Notes: generated by a model from the sequence alone, not told the origin. A stretch of DNA of 9,051 bases from an uncultured Oscillochloris sp. (GCA_903877945.1 CAIRFY010000523.1:1-9051), one strand, 5' to 3'. Counted from the first letter of the stretch, positions 1-6,521 are shown. Translations and numbers: made by a program.

Positions 1-48
1 CAGCGAAGCTGGCACATTTGCGCAAAACAATCTAGGTTTTGATGATAC

Positions 49-264
49 CTACGCCACCGGCGAAACCTCATCGTAGCCGGCCTCCTGGATGGCCGCGATG
101 ATCGCGGCGGGGGCGACCTGGTCGCCGTGTTCGACGGTGACGACCTTGGTGGCGAGATCGACCGCAACCTTCTGTACGCCGCTCAGGGCGCTGACCTCTT
201 TGTTCACCGCGTTGACGCAGTGCTGGCAGGAGACGCCGGGGACGAGGAACTTCTCGGTGGCCAT
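49..264 (-). CDS. copZ: Copper chaperone, CopZ-like heavy-metal-associated (HMA) domain protein
   Basis: Small cytoplasmic metallochaperone of 71 residues, the usual size for CopZ. The whole protein is one HMA domain. The metal-binding loop is GVSCQHC at residues 10-16, with Cys13 and Cys16 as the Cu(I) ligands; the family usually has GMTCxxC, so Met is replaced by Val11. The C-terminal part (AAIQEAGYDEV) fits the last helix and strand of the ferredoxin-like fold. The gene lies 26 bp behind csoR on the same strand, so the two are probably co-transcribed and copper-induced. The ATG at 264 is preceded by GAAAGG about 10 bases upstream, a modest ribosome site. CopZ normally hands copper to a P-type ATPase (CopA) or to CsoR; no CopA lies in the window, but one could follow to the left. 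Another soft metal such as Hg(II) is less likely given the CsoR neighbour. Confidence 0.92.
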   Translation of the reverse strand: MATEKFLVPGVSCQHCVNAVNKEVSALSGVQKVAVDLATKVVTVEHGDQVAPAAIIAAIQEAGYDEVSPVA

Positions 265-290
265 TAGGAGGGTACCTTTCTGTTACAAGA

Positions 291-566
291 TCACTGATGG
301 ACGTTTTCGAAGACCTGGAGCAGTTCGTTGACGACATGCTCACGCTCGCTGACCTCATCGCTGCGGATGGCGATGGTGACGCAGCAGCGCAGATGCTCGG
401 CCAAGATAACGTTGTCGAGCTTGGCGAGAGCCTGCTGAATCGCCCGCGTCTGCTTGAGTAGGTCGATGCAATAGGCGTCGGTTTCAACCATACGCTGCAC
501 ACCGCGTACATGGCCCTCGATTGTCTTGAGCCGGTTCATCAGTTGCTGCTTATGCTCGTCGCCCAT
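291..566 (-). CDS. csoR: Copper-sensing transcriptional repressor, CsoR/RcnR family
   Basis: A 91-residue all-helical DNA-binding repressor of the CsoR/RcnR (DUF156) family. The N-terminal stretch NRLKTIEGHVRGVQRMVE (residues 11-28) is the family signature. The three Cu(I) ligands are Cys33, His58 and Cys62; the spacing of 25 and 4 residues equals that of Mycobacterium tuberculosis CsoR (Cys36, His61, Cys65), and Tyr32 precedes the first Cys as in that protein. This supports copper rather than the nickel/cobalt sensing of RcnR or the sulfur sensing of CstR. Apo-CsoR binds a GC-rich dyad and releases it when Cu(I) binds. Such a dyad lies between this gene's promoter and its start codon, so autoregulation is expected. 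The ATG at 566 has AGGAGA five bases upstream. copZ follows after 26 bp. Confidence 0.95.
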   Translation of the reverse strand: MGDEHKQQLMNRLKTIEGHVRGVQRMVETDAYCIDLLKQTRAIQQALAKLDNVILAEHLRCCVTIAIRSDEVSEREHVVNELLQVFENVHQ

Positions 567-571
567 TGCTA

Positions 572-577
572 TCTCCT
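572..577 (-). promoter_or_regulatory. Ribosome binding site of csoR
   Basis: AGGAGA on the minus strand, five bases before the ATG at 566. It abuts the left half of the operator dyad. Confidence 0.75.
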
Positions 578-601
578 ACCCCCTCCCTGGGGGGGTGGGG
601 T
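578..601 (-). promoter_or_regulatory. Candidate CsoR operator, GC-rich dyad
   Basis: Imperfect inverted repeat of two 10-base arms (578-587 ACCCCCTCCC and 592-601 GGGGTGGGGT, 8 of 10 positions paired) around a 4-base centre. It resembles the C-run/G-run dyads bound by known CsoR proteins. It starts about where transcription from the promoter at 608-635 should begin and ends beside the ribosome site, so a bound repressor would block RNA polymerase. Confidence 0.75.
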
Positions 602-607
602 CTCTTT

Positions 608-635
608 AGTATAGCACTCGTCACAAAGGCGTCAA
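608..635 (-). promoter_or_regulatory. Sigma70-type promoter of csoR-copZ
   Basis: On the minus strand, TTGACG (635-630), a 16-bp spacer and TATACT (613-608). Both hexamers are within one base of consensus. The predicted transcription start is near 601, at the edge of the GC-rich dyad. Confidence 0.78.
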
Positions 636-652
636 GATCAGCCTTGATTGAG

Positions 653-769
653 ACAGGGCTACGTCAAAGTCGTGTGTTCGCCGCTCAGCCCTCACCCCCC
701 AGCCCCCTCTCCCCGTGAGGGAGAGGGGCAGGGGGTGAGGGTCGGCGGGCAACTTTGACGTAGCCCTGT
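653..769. repeat. Nested inverted-repeat element between oleC and csoR
   Basis: Perfect 18-base terminal inverted repeats, ACAGGGCTACGTCAAAGT at 653-670 and its complement at 752-769, enclose a second C-rich/G-rich hairpin at 689-741. The outer similarity continues imperfectly for about 10 bases on each side. No coding sequence lies inside. The structure resembles a small non-autonomous (MITE-like) or REP-type intergenic repeat. It fills most of the 226-bp gap between oleC and csoR. Confidence 0.8.
689..741. terminator. Inner C-rich/G-rich hairpin, possible terminator of the galE-oleB-oleC unit
   Basis: Arms of about 25 and 23 bases (689-713 and 719-741) pair almost fully around a GTGAG loop. 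It lies about 50 bases past the oleC stop in the direction of oleC transcription and before the csoR promoter. There is no U-run after the stem on either strand, so an intrinsic terminator role is uncertain; it may simply be the core of the repeat element. Confidence 0.4.
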
Positions 770-792
770 TGATCGAGGCGCACTTTCCCCGA

Positions 793-2496
793 CTACCGGC
801 CCCTGGATTCCGCCCATACGGTGAGTTGCTCGCGAAAGATCTTCGCGTTATGGCGAATGTCTACCGGAAAGGCCGGGTGGATCATAAAGCGTACAATCCC
901 CGTCGTCATCGCGTGGGTCGCCCCCAGCGTGCGTAGCTCGCCGAGGAGCCGCTCGCGATCCGTCGTGGTCTGTGGGGCCATGCCGGGCCGAAGTTCGACG
1001 ATCACGACCGGAACCTGACCCCCGACACCTGGCGCCTGACCCCTGACGCCCACCAGCGCTGATCGAAACACCGCCGGATGCTGGTTAAATACCAGTTCCA
1101 CCGGCTCCGTGTAGAGCGGGCCAGTGGCCGTTTCTACGCGGTGGCTCTTGCGACCGTAGAACCACAAGCGGCCCTGATCGTCGAAGTAGCCCAGGTCGCC
1201 CATACGATGCCAGAGCGTGTCGCCCTCGCAGATTTTGGCCAGGGCCGTAGATGCGGGGCGGTTCACATACGCCTTCGTCACCGATGGTCCCTTGACGCAG
1301 ATCTCACCGACCTGGTAGGGCGGCAGGACGAGCGACTCGTCCCACATGAGGATCGGCTCGTCGGAGATACGGATGATCCGCAGGGTCGCTTCGGGGGCCG
1401 ACCAGCCCACGCAGGTACCGGCAGCAGGGTCGGCACGTTCAGCCAGGGCGGCTCGCACCTGCCGCCCGCTGGCCGAGGCGATGGGCAGCGCCTCGGTGGC
1501 CCCATAAGGCGTGTGCGTGTCGGCGGAGGGCGACAGGATGCGCCGAAAACGCTCGTGGAGGTGCGGCGGAACCGGCGCACCGGCCATCAGCACCCGCCGT
1601 AGCGTGGGCAAGGTCACGCCCTGGGCGATGCAGTAATCCGTGACCTTCTCCCAGATCGCCGGTGAGCCGAAAGTCGAGGTAACCTGCTGGTCGCGCATAA
1701 ACTCGATGACTGCAGCGGGGTCACAGGCGACGGGGCGGGTCGGGTCAATCGGCGGGATGGCCGAGGTGGCACCGAGAGCTACGTTGAACAGGGCGAAGAG
1801 TGGGAAGGCGGGCATCTCGACCTCGCCGGGTTCGATGTGGTAGAGCACGCTCAGCAGACGGATCTGGGCCTCGAACATCCCGTACTCGTAGAGTACGCCC
1901 TTGGGCACGCCAGTGCTGCCGGTGGTAAAAAGAATGGCGGCCAGATCATCGGCGTCCACATGCTCGATCAGGAAGGGCGAGCGCATCGGCACGCTGAGAT
2001 CGGCGAGGTTCACATCGCCGAGCGGGATGAAGCGCGAGCCGACCATCACGCTGCGGCGGACGGTGCGAAAGGCACGCGGGAAGACCAGGCGGGCCAGATG
2101 ACCACGTGGCACGCCGATCATGGCATCGGGCGCGCACTCCTCAATACACTGGGCCAGATTGCGCCGACCCATAGCCGGGTCAATCATGATCGGCACAGCG
2201 CCAACCTTAAAAAGAGCGAAGGTCAGGCTGATCAGCGGCAGGCCAGCGGGCACCAGCAGCAGCACCCGCACACCCCGACCGATGCCCACACCAGCCAGCC
2301 CCCAGGCATAGCGGTCGCTCACCTGGTTCAGCTCAGCAAAGCTCAGGCGTTTATAGATCACCTTCCCCGCACGATTGCGGCCATCGCCAACCACCAGCGC
2401 CACCTGGTCAGGGCGTTCAGCAGCCATACGGGGAAGGTATCTGGCGATGTTGGCGCTGTCGGTGGCGGATGTTGGCGGGAAAACCGCATCGATCAT
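793..2496 (-). CDS. oleC: Olefin beta-lactone synthetase OleC (AMP-dependent synthetase family)
   Basis: Enzyme of the head-to-head long-chain olefin pathway: it adenylates a long-chain 2-alkyl-3-hydroxy acid (made by OleA and OleD) and closes it to a beta-lactone. The 567 residues match the ANL superfamily. The P-loop TTGSTGVPKG is at 191-200, YGATE at 331-335, the ribose-binding Asp434 is in MGDLGYFDDQGRLWF, the hinge region YGRK at 448-451, and a C-terminal NAKI holds the candidate catalytic Lys552. Stretches such as GRKSHRVETATGPLYTE, GTCVGWSAPE and VDIRHNAKI resemble Xanthomonas OleC as I remember it and set it apart from ordinary acyl-CoA ligases. The ATG at 2496 lies two bases after the oleB stop, with GGAGA eight bases upstream inside the oleB end, so the two are translationally linked. 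A short repeat seems inserted near residues 484-497. Confidence 0.93.
   Translation of the reverse strand: MIDAVFPPTSATDSANIARYLPRMAAERPDQVALVVGDGRNRAGKVIYKRLSFAELNQVSDRYAWGLAGVGIGRGVRVLLLVPAGLPLISLTFALFKVGAVPIMIDPAMGRRNLAQCIEECAPDAMIGVPRGHLARLVFPRAFRTVRRSVMVGSRFIPLGDVNLADLSVPMRSPFLIEHVDADDLAAILFTTGSTGVPKGVLYEYGMFEAQIRLLSVLYHIEPGEVEMPAFPLFALFNVALGATSAIPPIDPTRPVACDPAAVIEFMRDQQVTSTFGSPAIWEKVTDYCIAQGVTLPTLRRVLMAGAPVPPHLHERFRRILSPSADTHTPYGATEALPIASASGRQVRAALAERADPAAGTCVGWSAPEATLRIIRISDEPILMWDESLVLPPYQVGEICVKGPSVTKAYVNRPASTALAKICEGDTLWHRMGDLGYFDDQGRLWFYGRKSHRVETATGPLYTEPVELVFNQHPAVFRSALVGVRGQAPGVGGQVPVVIVELRPGMAPQTTTDRERLLGELRTLGATHAMTTGIVRFMIHPAFPVDIRHNAKIFREQLTVWAESRGR
1013..1051. repeat. Short degenerate CCTGACCCC-type repeat inside oleC
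   Basis: The 39 bases hold three or four degenerate copies of a CCTGACCCC / ACCTGGCGCC-like unit. Read on the minus strand they encode RGQAPGVGGQVP, a Gly/Gln/Pro-rich stretch in the C-terminal domain of OleC. From memory, Xanthomonas OleC has four to five fewer residues here. The reading frame is kept. Confidence 0.5.
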
Positions 2497-2498
2497 AG

Positions 2499-3398
2499 CT
2501 AAGATCTCCGTAAAAACCGCACAACCCTGGGTACGATCTCCTCGTGGGCATCCTCAAGAACATAGTGACCGGCGTCATCGAACCGGAACGCCTCGGCCTC
2601 AGGGAAACGTCTGAGCCAGCCGCCCAGAAAGGAATCGTCGAAGCACCAGTCCTTGCCGCCCCAGAGAATCTGCATCGGCTTGCCGCGCAGGACAGCCAGT
2701 TCGCGGTCGATCCCGTCCACCACCGCCCAGGTCGGGTGCGCCGGGCGCAGCGGAATATCCTGCACAAAGCGCAGTTGAGCGATACGATTGGCCCAGTTAT
2801 CGTAGGGCAGCAGGTAGGCCCGGCGCAGATCAGCGGACAGTGGTCGCTCGACGGCCATAAAGGTGGCCGCCCCGGCGAAGGCGTTCAGCCCCCGCAGGGC
2901 CAGGTCGCCCAACAGCGGAATACGGCAAACCGCGATACGCAGGGGCAGGCGCGGCGAAAGGAAGGCGGCGGTATTCAGCACCACCATCCGGCGCACCAAC
3001 TCGGGGTGACGGGTGGCCCAGCCCATGCCAATCGCCCCGCCCCAGTCGTGGACCACCAGATCCACCGGGCCAAGATCGAGCTGGCGGATGAGCAGAGTCA
3101 GGTTCTCAATATGGTTGCTCAGGCGATAGGGGTACGCCTGAGGTTTATCAGAGAGGCCGCAGCCCATATGGTCGGGTACGATCACCCGATGTGAACCGCT
3201 GAGGGCAGCAATAAGGTGACGAAAGTAGAGCGACCACGTCGGGTTGCCGTGAACCATCACCACCGGCGGGCCGACGCCCTCGTCCACATAACTGATCGCG
3301 CCGCCGGGTCCGCTCAGGCGGGCCGTATGAAACGGGTAGAGGTGGCGGATGGAGGTCAGGTCGAGGGTTGGCAATGCGCCCAGATCCGTCGAGGTCAT
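2499..3398 (-). CDS. oleB: Beta-lactone decarboxylase OleB (alpha/beta hydrolase, haloalkane-dehalogenase-like)
   Basis: Converts the cis-beta-lactone made by OleC into an internal olefin plus CO2, the last step of head-to-head hydrocarbon synthesis. The 299 residues form one alpha/beta-hydrolase domain. The oxyanion-hole motif HGNP is at 50-53, the nucleophile Asp118 in VHDWGG (116-121) takes the place of the usual Ser, Asp250 in GKDWCFD is a candidate acid, and the catalytic His278 is in DDAGHYVLED. The segments PYDNWANRIAQLRFVQDIPL and LGGWLRRFPEAEAF resemble known OleB proteins. A true haloalkane dehalogenase is the alternative, but the direct coupling to oleC argues for OleB. The ATG at 3398 has AAGGAA four bases upstream. 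galE ends 22 bases before it. No signal peptide or clear membrane segment is seen. Confidence 0.92.
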   Translation of the reverse strand: MTSTDLGALPTLDLTSIRHLYPFHTARLSGPGGAISYVDEGVGPPVVMVHGNPTWSLYFRHLIAALSGSHRVIVPDHMGCGLSDKPQAYPYRLSNHIENLTLLIRQLDLGPVDLVVHDWGGAIGMGWATRHPELVRRMVVLNTAAFLSPRLPLRIAVCRIPLLGDLALRGLNAFAGAATFMAVERPLSADLRRAYLLPYDNWANRIAQLRFVQDIPLRPAHPTWAVVDGIDRELAVLRGKPMQILWGGKDWCFDDSFLGGWLRRFPEAEAFRFDDAGHYVLEDAHEEIVPRVVRFLRRS

Positions 3399-3420
3399 GA
3401 GATTCCTTCACAGTCCGTGA

Positions 3421-4404
3421 CTACGCTCGATAGCCGTTGGGATGGTTACAGTGCCACTCCCAGGCGCTCTGGATGATCGACTCGATGTCGGGGTAGCGCG
3501 GAGTCCAGCCCAACTCGCGGCGAATCGACTCGGACGAGGCCACCAGGATGGCCGGGTCACCAGCGCGGCGCGGGCCGATCACATGCGGGATGGGGTGGCC
3601 GGTTATCCTACGGGCTGTCTCCAGCACCTGGAACACGCTGAATCCGCTGCCGTTGCCCAGGTTATACCTGCGCGATCCGAGCCGATCCAGGGACTCCATC
3701 GCCAGAATGTGAGCCTGGGCCAGATCACGCACATGGATGTAGTCACGCACACAGGTGCCGTCCGGGGTGGGGTAATCGTCGCCAAACAGCGTGATCTGCT
3801 CGCGCTGGCCGAGGGCCACCTGGAGGATCAGCGGGATCAGGTGCGTCTCGGGGTCGTGATCCTCGCCGCAATCGGGCGCATCACCGCTGGCGTTAAAGTA
3901 GCGCAGGCAGGCGTACTTCATGCCGTAGATTCGCTCGAACCAGTGCAGCAGCCGCTCGATAAAGAACTTCGACTCGCCGTAGGGCGAACCGGGGACGATC
4001 CGCTCATACTCGTCAATCGGCATTTTGGCCGGGTCGTCGAAGAGGTTCGCCGTAGACGAGAGGATAAAGCGGCGCACGCCGGACTCAACGGCGGCCTCCA
4101 GCAGGTTGGCCGCGTTCACCAGGTTATCGCGCAGGTAGAGCAGGGGCTTCTGCATGCTCTCGCCGACCAGGGTGTAGGAGGCGAAGTGCATAATCCCCTC
4201 GATGCCGGGGTGGTCAGCGAAGAGACGGGCGACATCCTCGCGGTTGGCGAGATCGCCCTGGACAAACACAGCCCCAGCGGGTACAGCCTGGCGGTGGCCC
4301 TGATAGAGATTATCGAAGACGACAACCTGATGTCCGGCGATAAGCAGTTCTGAGGTCGTGGCGCTGCCGATATAGCCAGCGCCCCCGGTGACGAGGATCT
4401 TCAT
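3421..4404 (-). CDS. galE: UDP-glucose 4-epimerase, extended SDR family
   Basis: Interconverts UDP-glucose and UDP-galactose in the cytoplasm, supplying galactosyl units for glycolipids and polysaccharides. From the ATG at 4404 it has 327 residues, normal for GalE. The NAD-binding GGAGYIGS is at 7-14, the Ser/Thr of the active site is in LSSTANLF (115-122), and the catalytic pair is Tyr142 and Lys146 in SPYGESK. NASGDAPDCGEDHDPETHLIPL and the region around GTCVRDYIHVRDLA (217-230) are typical of GalE. The frame stays open upstream to 4650, but MKILVTGGAGYIGS is the canonical N-terminus and the extension overlaps another gene. No Shine-Dalgarno sequence precedes the ATG; a heptamer repeat lies 7-60 bases upstream. 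It sits just before oleB-oleC, but its motifs are those of a sugar epimerase, not of OleD. Confidence 0.92.
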   Translation of the reverse strand: MKILVTGGAGYIGSATTSELLIAGHQVVVFDNLYQGHRQAVPAGAVFVQGDLANREDVARLFADHPGIEGIMHFASYTLVGESMQKPLLYLRDNLVNAANLLEAAVESGVRRFILSSTANLFDDPAKMPIDEYERIVPGSPYGESKFFIERLLHWFERIYGMKYACLRYFNASGDAPDCGEDHDPETHLIPLILQVALGQREQITLFGDDYPTPDGTCVRDYIHVRDLAQAHILAMESLDRLGSRRYNLGNGSGFSVFQVLETARRITGHPIPHVIGPRRAGDPAILVASSESIRRELGWTPRYPDIESIIQSAWEWHCNHPNGYRA

Positions 4405-4410
4405 AGGTGT

Positions 4411-4459
4411 GTGATTGCAAATTGCAGATTGCAGATTATCAGTGGCAATCTGCAATCTA
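4411..4459. repeat. Heptamer repeat with 12-bp hairpin upstream of galE
   Basis: Read on the minus strand it has units AATCTGC, AATCTGC, AATTTGC and AATC in tandem, followed upstream by the same units inverted. Positions 4426-4437 and 4447-4458 form a perfect 12-bp stem with a 9-base loop. The upstream arm contains the stop codon of the neighbouring gene (4457-4459). It belongs to the same family as the repeat at 6425-6519. Confidence 0.78.
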
Positions 4460-5053
4460 TAATCCAGCCAGGCTCTCGCTGCTATCGAAGGGAGCAACCC
4501 CAGAGGACGCAAGGAGAGCTTCGGGATCGGACACGGGTGCGCTTGTGATCGGCGCGGCAACGGCAAAGAGAGCCTGGATACATGTGCGGCTGAGGCACAC
4601 GAATCCGCGTGTGAGGGAGGATCCGCCGTGGAGTGGGTAGATTGAGACACTGCTGAGCGGGATAAAGTCGTCGTTCATCTCGCCAAGCATCGCCACAATT
4701 TCCATGTCCGTGCGCTTATGGAAGTCAGCGCGCATAGCGAAGGCTGCGGTAAAGAACATCATCGGCTGCGTGTCGCGGGGCGGGGATGGCGCGACGAAGC
4801 CGGGTGGAGTTGATGGCTCCTCGATCACAGCGACAAGCAGGGCGCTGTTGATGTCAACCAGCAACTGGGGTACGCGCTGGCTCTGCTGCGGCTTCCAGAT
4901 CGGGGCCACACTCGCATCCCGCAGGGTGACGAATCGTTGCAGGCGGTTGTTGAGCGCGTCGCTCAGTCGCCGGTAGAGCGGCAAATCATAACTGCCCGTG
5001 ATCAACAGAGTGTCGGTAAAGACTTCGATTGTGAAGGTGAAGGTTTCACTCAT
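4457..5053 (-). CDS. Hypothetical protein with two similar domains
   Basis: I do not recognise this 198-residue protein with confidence. Two stretches look like copies of one roughly 35-residue pattern: residues 15-53 contain YRRLSDALNNRLQRFVTLRDASV, and residues 101-139 contain MEIVAMLGEMNDDFIPLSSVSI. Each is followed by a beta-rich segment (LLVDINSALLVAVIE near 64-78; FVCLSRTCIQALFAV near 151-165). The RLSDxLN...F(V/I)xLxDA pattern reminds me of the small DUF6812-type domain, but this is a weak recollection. The last 35 residues are Ala/Ser/Pro-rich and probably unfolded. No signal peptide, membrane helix or catalytic motif is evident. The ATG at 5053 lacks a clear ribosome site. The stop lies in a heptamer-repeat arm, so the end of the protein may have been set by the repeat. 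It lies between aroA and galE on the same strand. Confidence 0.75.
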   Translation of the reverse strand: MSETFTFTIEVFTDTLLITGSYDLPLYRRLSDALNNRLQRFVTLRDASVAPIWKPQQSQRVPQLLVDINSALLVAVIEEPSTPPGFVAPSPPRDTQPMMFFTAAFAMRADFHKRTDMEIVAMLGEMNDDFIPLSSVSIYPLHGGSSLTRGFVCLSRTCIQALFAVAAPITSAPVSDPEALLASSGVAPFDSSESLAGL

Positions 5054-5078
5054 AAGAATGCGGCCCGAGGGATGGGTT

Positions 5079-5103
5079 TTCAGGGAGGATCTGCCTCCCT
5101 GAA
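5079..5103. repeat. Perfect 10-bp hairpin between aroA and the hypothetical gene
   Basis: TTCAGGGAGG at 5079-5088 pairs perfectly with 5094-5103 around a 5-base loop. It lies 23-47 bases past the aroA stop. There is no U-run on the minus strand, so it may be a short intergenic repeat, a weak terminator or an mRNA-end stabiliser. Confidence 0.6.
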
Positions 5104-5125
5104 CCCCTCCGCCTATTATCGACGA

Positions 5126-6427
5126 TCAGGCATGAATATGGTGAAGGGTTTCCCAAAACCCTGGGTAGGACACAGCGGCCGAATCCGGGTCAGTGATGGT
5201 TGTCTCGCCAGAGGCGACGAGCGCGGCGATGGCCCATGCCATGGCTAGGCGATGGTCGTGGTGGCTCTGGAGGGCAGTGCCGCGCAGGGTCGGGCCACCG
5301 AGTCCGATCAGGGTCATGCCGTCGTTCGTCGGCTCAACCTCGACGCCGAGGGCGGTCAGACCGGCGGCCACCGTGGCGATGCGGTCTGTCTCCTTCGCTC
5401 GCAGTTCCTGGGCGTCGCGCACCACCGTCGTGCCCTCGGCGCAGGCGGCGGCGACCGCGAGGATCGGGATCTCGTCGATCAGCCGGGGGATGAGGCTGCC
5501 GTCGATGACCGTGCCGCGCAGGTGCGAGGAGCGCACGGTGACATCACCGACCGGCTCGCTGCCCTCGGTGCGCTGGTTCGTGATCGTGATTTCAGCGCCC
5601 ATCGCGTGTAGCACATCGAGTGCGCCGGTGCGGGTCGGGTTCAAGCAGACGCCGAGGGTGGTCAGTTCCGCATCAGGGTGGATGGCGGCGGCGACCCACC
5701 AGAACGCGGCGCTGGACGGGTCGCCGGGCACACGCAGCGAGAGCGGATAGGGCAGTACCGGGTGCGTTGGCGGGTGCAACGTGATCTGGTCGGGGCCGAT
5801 CTGGAGATCGAGGCCCATGGCGCTGAGCATACGCTCGGTGTGGTCACGCGAGTCGATCCGTCCCGTGAGCGTGAGCGCCCTACTACCGCCGAGGGCCGCC
5901 AGGAGCAGGGCTGACTTCACCTGAGCCGAGGCGACGGGCAACTGGTAGGATCCACCGTGCAGGGATCCGCCGCGTATGGCCAGGGGCGCCCGGTCGCCCG
6001 ACTGGCGACCATCGATCTGTGCGCCGAGAGCGAGCAGGGGCTCAACGATCCGGCGCTGGGGGCGCGAACGCAGGGACGCATCGCCGGTGAGGACGGTGAA
6101 GATCGGCGTGCCGGCGAGCAGACCGGCGAGGAGGCGCAGGGTCGTACCCGAGTTCCCACAGTCGAGGACATCTACAGGTTCGCGTAGGCCACGCAGGCCG
6201 ACGCCCCGCACATGCACCTCGCTGCCTTCCCGCACCACATCAACACCGAGGGCGCGGACACACGCGATGGTACTCAAACAGTCGGCACCCGTGAGAAAAT
6301 TCGTGATCCGGGCGCTACCCTCGGCTACCGCGTTGAAGATCACCGCACGGTGCGAGATCGACTTATCGCCGGGAATATCGACGGTGCCGCGCAGACGAGC
6401 GCAGGCGGTGAGCTTCAAATTTGACAT
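5126..6427 (-). CDS. aroA: 3-phosphoshikimate 1-carboxyvinyltransferase (EPSP synthase)
   Basis: Sixth step of the shikimate pathway: transfers the enolpyruvyl group of PEP to shikimate-3-phosphate on the way to chorismate. Its 433 residues are a full-length two-lobed enzyme. PGDKSISHRA (19-28, Lys22 binding PEP and substrate), GNSGTTLRLLAG (91-102), SLRSRPQRR (118-126), SAQVKSALLL (167-176), Asp318 in RLIDEIPILA, Lys345/Glu346 in LRAKETDRI and HDHR (390-393) are all present. The Gly matching E. coli Gly96 is kept, so nothing here predicts the glyphosate insensitivity of CP4-type enzymes. The ATG at 6427 gives the usual distance to PGDKS but has no Shine-Dalgarno sequence and lies at the edge of a heptamer repeat. 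No other shikimate gene is in the window. It follows the FHA regulator after 94 bp. Confidence 0.96.
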   Translation of the reverse strand: MSNLKLTACARLRGTVDIPGDKSISHRAVIFNAVAEGSARITNFLTGADCLSTIACVRALGVDVVREGSEVHVRGVGLRGLREPVDVLDCGNSGTTLRLLAGLLAGTPIFTVLTGDASLRSRPQRRIVEPLLALGAQIDGRQSGDRAPLAIRGGSLHGGSYQLPVASAQVKSALLLAALGGSRALTLTGRIDSRDHTERMLSAMGLDLQIGPDQITLHPPTHPVLPYPLSLRVPGDPSSAAFWWVAAAIHPDAELTTLGVCLNPTRTGALDVLHAMGAEITITNQRTEGSEPVGDVTVRSSHLRGTVIDGSLIPRLIDEIPILAVAAACAEGTTVVRDAQELRAKETDRIATVAAGLTALGVEVEPTNDGMTLIGLGGPTLRGTALQSHHDHRLAMAWAIAALVASGETTITDPDSAAVSYPGFWETLHHIHA

Positions 6428-6519
6428 TGCAGATTGCGGATTTTGGATTTTGGATTTTGGATTTTAGATTTTGGATTGCAGACTGTGCAATCCAAAATCT
6501 AAAATCTAAAATCCAAAAT
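6425..6519. repeat. Heptamer-repeat array folding into a 34-bp hairpin
   Basis: Plus-strand units GATTTTG/GATTTTA run in tandem from about 6435 to 6474, then invert. Positions 6447-6480 pair with 6486-6519 around a 5-base loop with one mismatch in 34. The array fills nearly the whole gap between the regulator stop (6522) and the aroA start, and the aroA ATG is the last unit's AAT plus G. No U-run follows the stem on the minus strand. Confidence 0.88.
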
Positions 6520-6521
6520 AA

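Noticed and set aside
1837..2502. Plus-strand open frame of 221 residues opposite oleC
   Set aside because: Composition is rich in His, Gln and Arg with no recognisable motif, while the minus frame is a clear OleC.
3442..4353. Plus-strand open frame of 303 residues opposite galE
   Set aside because: It mirrors the codon pattern of galE and has no domain; GalE motifs are intact on the other strand.
3421..4404. Reading this SDR gene as OleD to complete the ole cluster
   Set aside because: Its motifs (SSTANLF, SPYGESK, NASGDAPDCGEDHDPETHLI) are those of UDP-glucose 4-epimerase; OleD is a 3-beta-HSD-like protein.
4405..4650. N-terminal extension of galE by 82 residues
   Set aside because: The canonical GalE N-terminus starts at 4404, and the extension overlaps the hypothetical gene and the heptamer repeat.
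5126..6427. Glyphosate-insensitive CP4-type EPSP synthase
   Set aside because: The Gly matching E. coli Gly96 is present in GNSGTT; CP4-type enzymes have Ala at that place.
6425..6519. The heptamer array as a CRISPR array
   Set aside because: Units are 7 bases long with no spacers, the array inverts on itself and no cas gene is near.
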